Below, in pieces: positions 58,997-64,000 of a DNA stretch of 64,000 bases. The stretch comes from Sulfuricurvum sp. (GTDB lineage Bacteria > Campylobacterota > Campylobacteria > Campylobacterales > Sulfurimonadaceae), in assembly GCA_030696775.1 (NCBI GenBank), contig JAUYRN010000027.1:1-64000 (forward strand), given 5' to 3'. The position numbers were made by a program, and so were the translations under genes. Each line of letters begins with the position of its first letter. The stretch's first letter is position 1. Below the pieces are notes generated by a model. That model was not told the origin of the DNA. It saw only the letters and a list, made by a program, of their open reading frames with translations, and made no database searches.

Positions 58997-60261
58997 TTCC
59001 TTCTAATCTCCTAAAGGGCAAAAAAATTCTCCTCGGTGTCACTGGTTCTATCGCTGCCTATAAATCGCTCGAATTACTGCGTCTTTACATCAAAGCCGGA
59101 GCGGAAGTCAGTGTCGTTATGACTCCCTCTGCTAAAAAATTCATTGCACCTCTAAGCTTTGAAGCCCTAAGTAAAAACCGTGTCCTTGATGATACCAACG
59201 AGTCGTGGGCAGGAGATAATTTCAACCACATCCAACTCTCTCAAAGCTCAGATATCATGGTCATCGCTCCCGCAACTGCCAACACTATTGCCAAGCTTGC
59301 CAACGGGATTGCGGATACCATCCTCACTCAATGCGCCCTTGCCTTTAGCGGTGTAAAACTACTTGCCCCTTCTGCCAATACGCATATGATCCAAAATCCG
59401 ATGATTCAAGCCTCCATGAAAATGCTCGCCATTGCAAACTATGACAGTGTTTCGACCCAAACCAAAGAACTAGCCTGTGAAACGGTAGGAGATGGTGCTA
59501 TGGCGGAACCCATAGAAATTTTCTGGAATACAGCACGTATTTTGCTCAAAAATGATTTTTGGGCAGATCGTCGTGTCATTGTTACGGGTGGCGGTACGAT
59601 CGAAAAGCTCGATGATGTTCGAACCATCAGTAATCGCTCCAGTGGTAAAATGGCCTCTTCCCTCGCAACCGCACTTTTTTTACGCGGTGCGGACGTAAAC
59701 CTCATCGCAACTCGATTTGAGAATGATTTACCTTTGGGAATTCATACGATCGATGTCGAAAGTTCGGATGAAATGGGCGAATACCTCAACGATTCCATCC
59801 GTATTGCAAAAAAAGGAAAACTTTCCAAGCCTTCTCTTATCCACGATGAACCAATCGGATTAATTCAAAAAGAGCCGTTTCTCTTTATGGCAGCTGCAGT
59901 CAGTGATTACATCCCACTCCATCCTCAAAATGGAAAGCTCAAAAAAGAGATGTTAGGTGACACGTGGAATATCCCAATGAAGCAAAATATCGATTTACTT
60001 GCTTCATGCTCTAAAGAGGGGATTAAAACCATCGCATTCAAAGCCGAAACTGATCCTTCAACTGCACATATAAATGCCAAAAATCTTTTAACGTCTAAAA
60101 ATGTCGATGCGGTTTGTCTCAATATCATCGACAAAAAAAATCCTTTTGGCAGTGAGTCCAATGCCATTGATTTCATCACAGCTAACTCAACGTACATATT
60201 ACCGACAAACGATAAGCTTTCCCTCTCTCTCCAACTTCTCGATCAAGCCTGTGTTTTATGA
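58990..60261 (+). CDS. coaBC: Bifunctional phosphopantothenoylcysteine decarboxylase/phosphopantothenate-cysteine ligase
   Basis: LLGVTGSIAAYKSLELLRLYIKAGAEVSVVMTPSAKKF, VTGGGTIEKLDDVRTISNRSSGKM, MAAAVSDY. Confidence 0.95.
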   Translation: MLIPSNLLKGKKILLGVTGSIAAYKSLELLRLYIKAGAEVSVVMTPSAKKFIAPLSFEALSKNRVLDDTNESWAGDNFNHIQLSQSSDIMVIAPATANTIAKLANGIADTILTQCALAFSGVKLLAPSANTHMIQNPMIQASMKMLAIANYDSVSTQTKELACETVGDGAMAEPIEIFWNTARILLKNDFWADRRVIVTGGGTIEKLDDVRTISNRSSGKMASSLATALFLRGADVNLIATRFENDLPLGIHTIDVESSDEMGEYLNDSIRIAKKGKLSKPSLIHDEPIGLIQKEPFLFMAAAVSDYIPLHPQNGKLKKEMLGDTWNIPMKQNIDLLASCSKEGIKTIAFKAETDPSTAHINAKNLLTSKNVDAVCLNIIDKKNPFGSESNAIDFITANSTYILPTNDKLSLSLQLLDQACVL

Positions 60262-60938
60262 GTAATCTTCCCTCTCACATTGCGATAATTATGGACGGCA
60301 ACGGAAGATGGGCTAAAGTTCAAGGTAAAAACCGTACTTTTGGACATGAAAAAGGATCTGAAGTTGCTCGACTGATTACCACATACTGTTCAGGGAACTC
60401 CGAGATTCAACGACTGACACTTTATGCTTTTAGTACCGAAAACTGGACACGTCCAAAGCTTGAAGTCGAATTTCTGATGAAACTACTCGAAAAATATCTC
60501 AAACGTGAGCTTCCAACCTATCTGGAAAACAATATTCGTTTTGAACCTATCGGTGATTTATCCGCATTTTCATCCTCTTTGCAAAAAACCATCCAAAACG
60601 TTTACGACGCAACCGCACATTGTACAGGACTTATTCAAAGTCTTGCGCTCAATTATGGTGGACGAGATGAGATCCTTCGCGCAGTAAATAAACTCAATGA
60701 TAATCAAATTCCAATTACTGTCCAATCGCTCAATAATGCCCTTGATGCTTCCAGTGACGTTGATTTGCTTATACGTACCGGAGGAGATCACCGCATTTCT
60801 AATTTTTTACTGTGGCAAAGTGCCTATGCAGAGCTTTTTTTTACCGATACTTTGTGGCCAGAATTCAATATTGATGAGTTAGAAAAAATTATTTCACAAT
60901 TTAAAAAAGTTGAACGACGATTTGGAGGGGTAAATTAA
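60258..60938 (+). CDS. uppS: Undecaprenyl diphosphate synthase
   Basis: HIAIIMDGNGRWAKVQGKNRTFGHEKG, LYAFSTENWTRP, LNYGGRDEI, LLIRTGGDHRISNFLLWQSAYAELFFTDTLWPEF. Confidence 0.97.
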   Translation: MSNLPSHIAIIMDGNGRWAKVQGKNRTFGHEKGSEVARLITTYCSGNSEIQRLTLYAFSTENWTRPKLEVEFLMKLLEKYLKRELPTYLENNIRFEPIGDLSAFSSSLQKTIQNVYDATAHCTGLIQSLALNYGGRDEILRAVNKLNDNQIPITVQSLNNALDASSDVDLLIRTGGDHRISNFLLWQSAYAELFFTDTLWPEFNIDELEKIISQFKKVERRFGGVN

Positions 60939-61687
60939 TGGAGTGGCTATTAGTCTTTATTTTAGGAGCAGCAATCGGCTCATTTATGAATGTTTTGATT
61001 GTAAGAACACCCCGTGATGAAAGTGTCTCTTTCCCAGCATCACATTGTATGAGCTGTAATACCCCATTACGCGTATGGCATAATGTTCCCATTTTTTCAT
61101 GGCTATTCTTACGCGGAAAATGCAGTTTTTGCGGTGCTAAAATATCGGCACAATATCCTATTATTGAAATTTTAAGCGCCTTTATTTTTCTCTTCACTGC
61201 CATGAAACTGGGAATAAACCTCCACTCATTTGGAATAGCGCTTGTTTTCACCCTTTTACTCTCGCTCTCTGTTATCGATTTTTATTACAAAATGGTTCCT
61301 GATAGTCTAAACCTCGCAGCCCTCACCTTTGCGATTTTAAGCGCAACCTCATTGGGACAATTGGGCTATAACTTTACCAACGCCCTACTGTTTGCAGGCG
61401 GATTTACCCTGTTGCGTTTTTATCTCTCCTACGCACTTAAAAAAGAGGCGATGGGAGAAGCCGACATTATGATTGCTGCAACTATGGGTGCTGTACTTGG
61501 AATCCAGCTAGCGCTTGTTGCTATTTTTCTCTCTGCACTCTTAGCGCTTCCGGCATTACTACTGACACAAAGCGATGATGAAGACTCAAAGCAGCTCCCT
61601 TTTATCCCTTTTTTAGCCATGGCAACTTGGATAGTACTTATCCTTGATACCTATGTATCAGCCTTTATGGCAGGTTTATATGGGTAA
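60938..61687 (+). CDS. Prepilin peptidase (type IV leader peptidase)
   Basis: GSFMNVLIVRTP, CxxC pairs, aspartates in VIDFYYKMVPD and GEADIMIAATMG. Confidence 0.93.
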   Translation: MEWLLVFILGAAIGSFMNVLIVRTPRDESVSFPASHCMSCNTPLRVWHNVPIFSWLFLRGKCSFCGAKISAQYPIIEILSAFIFLFTAMKLGINLHSFGIALVFTLLLSLSVIDFYYKMVPDSLNLAALTFAILSATSLGQLGYNFTNALLFAGGFTLLRFYLSYALKKEAMGEADIMIAATMGAVLGIQLALVAIFLSALLALPALLLTQSDDEDSKQLPFIPFLAMATWIVLILDTYVSAFMAGLYG

Positions 61688-62705
61688 ATTACGACACTAT
61701 ATTTTTTCTCACCTGAACGTACTGTTTTTCTCTATATTTATACCCTTGTTTACCATTGCATCGGTCATTTTCATGATAAAACTGGCTACTTATACGGCGA
61801 TTATTCAGCTTAATATTGGTGAAATGGGGAAACTCTATCTCTTCGTTTTACCTGAACTGTTATTTTATACCCTTCCTATTGCCTTCGTCATAGCAAGCAC
61901 ACTTACTCTGTATCGGCTGTCCAATGATAATGAAATGGTAGTCGTTTTTTCACTGGGAATTTCTCCAGCATTTTTAGTACGGATATTGGCTCTTCCTGCC
62001 TTTTTACTGACAATCCTTTTGTTGGTTGATTATCTGATTGTGACTCCCTATGTCAATTCGATATCCAAAAATTTCTTGTCTCAAAAAAAAGCAGAAGCCA
62101 AATTCAATCTAACGGCTTCCGAATTCGGTCATAATTTCGGTGACTGGATGCTCTTTATCAACAAAAGCGATAGCAATACTCGTGCGTATGGAGACGTAGT
62201 CTTATTTAACAAAGATCTCAAAGAAGAAGTTCTTTTGGTAGCCCATACGGCTGAGCTTCTTAATGCGCATGGCAATCTACAGCTCCGTCTGAGTGATGGT
62301 GAAGGTTACACCTATAAAGATGAGAACCTCAAACGGATGAACTATAAACATCTCACGATAAACGATGTCATAAAAAGCGACAGTAACTTTTATACCAATA
62401 CTCTAGAGTATTGGACAGCATCACCAACCGATCAAAAATTTCGAACACGTCTGCTCATTACCAATGCTCTTTTGAGCTTACTCCCTACCCTCTCACTTTT
62501 TTTAATCGTTGCACTTGGTGTTGTTCACGCACGTCACCAAAAACGTTGGATTTATTTATGGCTTTTTATTTCTATAATCATTTTTTATTCCTGTGCAATC
62601 ATTGCACAACAGGCTCTTGGATTCCACGCTATTTGGGCAGTAACTCTTAGTTGGCTAATTGGAACTTATTTGATCTATAAACGACTTGTAGGTAATCGCT
62701 TTTGA
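61680..62705 (+). CDS. LptF/LptG (YjgP/YjgQ)-family permease
   Basis: LRHYIFSHLNVLFFSIFIPLFTIASVIFM, six-TM layout with central periplasmic domain. Start adjusted from 61644. Confidence 0.88.
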   Translation: MGKLRHYIFSHLNVLFFSIFIPLFTIASVIFMIKLATYTAIIQLNIGEMGKLYLFVLPELLFYTLPIAFVIASTLTLYRLSNDNEMVVVFSLGISPAFLVRILALPAFLLTILLLVDYLIVTPYVNSISKNFLSQKKAEAKFNLTASEFGHNFGDWMLFINKSDSNTRAYGDVVLFNKDLKEEVLLVAHTAELLNAHGNLQLRLSDGEGYTYKDENLKRMNYKHLTINDVIKSDSNFYTNTLEYWTASPTDQKFRTRLLITNALLSLLPTLSLFLIVALGVVHARHQKRWIYLWLFISIIIFYSCAIIAQQALGFHAIWAVTLSWLIGTYLIYKRLVGNRF

Positions 62706-63430
62706 ATCGTGTCAAAATCACTATGAGCTACAACGGCTCAGCGTTTATGGGTTCACAACAACAACCTGATACGACGAACACCGTCATCGGAACCCTTATC
62801 ATAGCATTACGGCGATTGCAGATCCACACCCTCCCAAAAGGTTCAGGAAGAACCGATCGTGGCGTTCACGCTACACACCAAGTCATGCACCTTGATTTAC
62901 CACCGTACTGGAGTGATCTGCGACGTCTTAAAGATATGCTTAACATGCAACTCTCCTCTTCTATCCGAATTGGACGCATCGAGTTTGTTGACAGCGAATT
63001 CCATGCTCGCTACTCAGCACGCAAGCGTGTTTATCGTTACATTATCAAAGAAGGCAATACCAATCCTTTTGGGGACAGCTTCGTCACCTTCGTCCCTTCT
63101 CTCAACCCTGAAGCTATCATTGATGCTATTAAACTTTTCGAGGGAACCCATAATTTTGAATTCTTTAAAAAAAGCGGAAATGATTTAGAGCATTTTACCC
63201 GTATCATCTATCGTGCTTACGCTTATACCCACAAAGGACATCTCATCCTTTGCTTTGAGGGAAGTGGCTTTTTACGTTCCCAAATTCGTCTAATGGTCGG
63301 TTTTTTACTCCGTATTTCTTCCGGCAAATCAACCAAAGAACAGCTACTTGAACAACTCAATTGTATTAAACGTTACAGCACGGACATTGCTCCGCACAAT
63401 GGCTTATATTTAACACATATCAAATATTAG
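62702..63430 (+). CDS. truA: tRNA pseudouridine(38-40) synthase
   Basis: MSYNGSAFMGSQQQPD, GSGRTDRGVHATHQVMHLD, ARYSARKRVYRYII. Confidence 0.95.
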   Translation: MNRVKITMSYNGSAFMGSQQQPDTTNTVIGTLIIALRRLQIHTLPKGSGRTDRGVHATHQVMHLDLPPYWSDLRRLKDMLNMQLSSSIRIGRIEFVDSEFHARYSARKRVYRYIIKEGNTNPFGDSFVTFVPSLNPEAIIDAIKLFEGTHNFEFFKKSGNDLEHFTRIIYRAYAYTHKGHLILCFEGSGFLRSQIRLMVGFLLRISSGKSTKEQLLEQLNCIKRYSTDIAPHNGLYLTHIKY

Positions 63431-63521
63431 TCTAATAGACTCAACTTACTTGATACTTCTTGCATTATTAATCCAATTTCGTTAAAATCGCACCATATAA
63501 AAATAATCCAAGGAATTCATC

Positions 63522-64000
63522 ATGGCGAAACATCAATTTCAAACCGAAGTCTCACAAATTTTACATCTTATGATCCACTCTCTTTATTCTAATAAAGAGA
63601 TTTTCGTCCGCGAACTTGTTTCTAACAGTTCCGATGCACTCGACAAACTCAACATGCTCATCCTGACAGATGACGCCTATAAAGGGATTTCATTTAATCC
63701 TCGTGTTGACATCATCATCGACAAAGAAGCAAAAACTCTCACGATTTCCGACAGCGGTATCGGGATGAACGAAACAGATTTAGTAGAAAACCTCGGAACC
63801 ATAGCGAAATCAGGTACGAAAGCATTCTTGGAAAAACTCTCAGGCGATCAGAAAAAAGATTCCAATCTTATCGGTCAGTTCGGTGTCGGTTTCTATGCAT
63901 CGTTTATGGTTGCGGACAAAGTCGAAGTCATTTCTCGCAAAGCAGGCGAAGAGCAAGCCTACAAATGGAGTTCAATGGCAGGGTCTGAGTATGATCTAGA
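63522..64000 (+). CDS. htpG: Molecular chaperone HtpG (Hsp90), N-terminal part; runs off the right edge
   Basis: ATGGCGAAACATCAATTTCAAACC = [43 protein letters not shown]...; absent from the ORF track as it has no stop in the window. Confidence 0.96.
   Translation, partial: MAKHQFQTEVSQILHLMIHSLYSNKEIFVRELVSNSSDALDKLNMLILTDDAYKGISFNPRVDIIIDKEAKTLTISDSGIGMNETDLVENLGTIAKSGTKAFLEKLSGDQKKDSNLIGQFGVGFYASFMVADKVEVISRKAGEEQAYKWSSMAGSEYDL

Noticed and set aside
1-64000. Mobile element, prophage, toxin-antitoxin or defence system
   Set aside because: No transposase, integrase, phage structural genes, restriction genes or toxin-antitoxin pairs were recognised. HerA-like DUF853 alone next to recO is not evidence of a defence locus.
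1-64000. tRNA or rRNA genes
   Set aside because: Intergenic gaps were short and contained no recognisable tRNA T-loop (GGTTCGAATCC-like) or rRNA sequence.

Overview
The window is a 64 kb, AT-rich, gene-dense bacterial chromosome segment. Gene content and order point to Campylobacterota, possibly a Sulfuricurvum/Sulfurimonas-like lineage (inference; no search was run). Most of it is housekeeping: murF-hydrolase-ddl-ruvA-DUF342 // murJ-cysS-msbA-pyrD-M16-dapA-SDR, pgsA-rseP-yggS, polA, uvrA, a gltBD-accD-thiE-rlmH-dksA run, and fliP // glmU-coaBC-uppS-pilD-lptF-truA-htpG. I saw no rRNA, tRNA, CRISPR array, IS element or prophage. The main accessory locus is at the left edge: a TolC / type I ABC transporter / HlyD adaptor / LuxR-type regulator / giant adhesin operon. 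The adhesin runs off the window and is missing from the ORF track. Its N-terminus looks like a LapA retention module followed by a TAAG motif at residues 116-119, where a LapG-type protease site would be expected. A perfect 10-bp dyad lies between the regulator and the adhesin. Other points of interest: a likely unrecognised FliO next to FliN and a CheX-like protein; an EAL protein with a degenerate GGDEF motif; a cysteine-free Rrf2 / DUF4395 / periplasmic rhodanese module; a 16-aa tandem-repeat SH3 protein; a 24-codon leader ORF overlapping pgsA; and several inverted repeats at divergent or convergent junctions.
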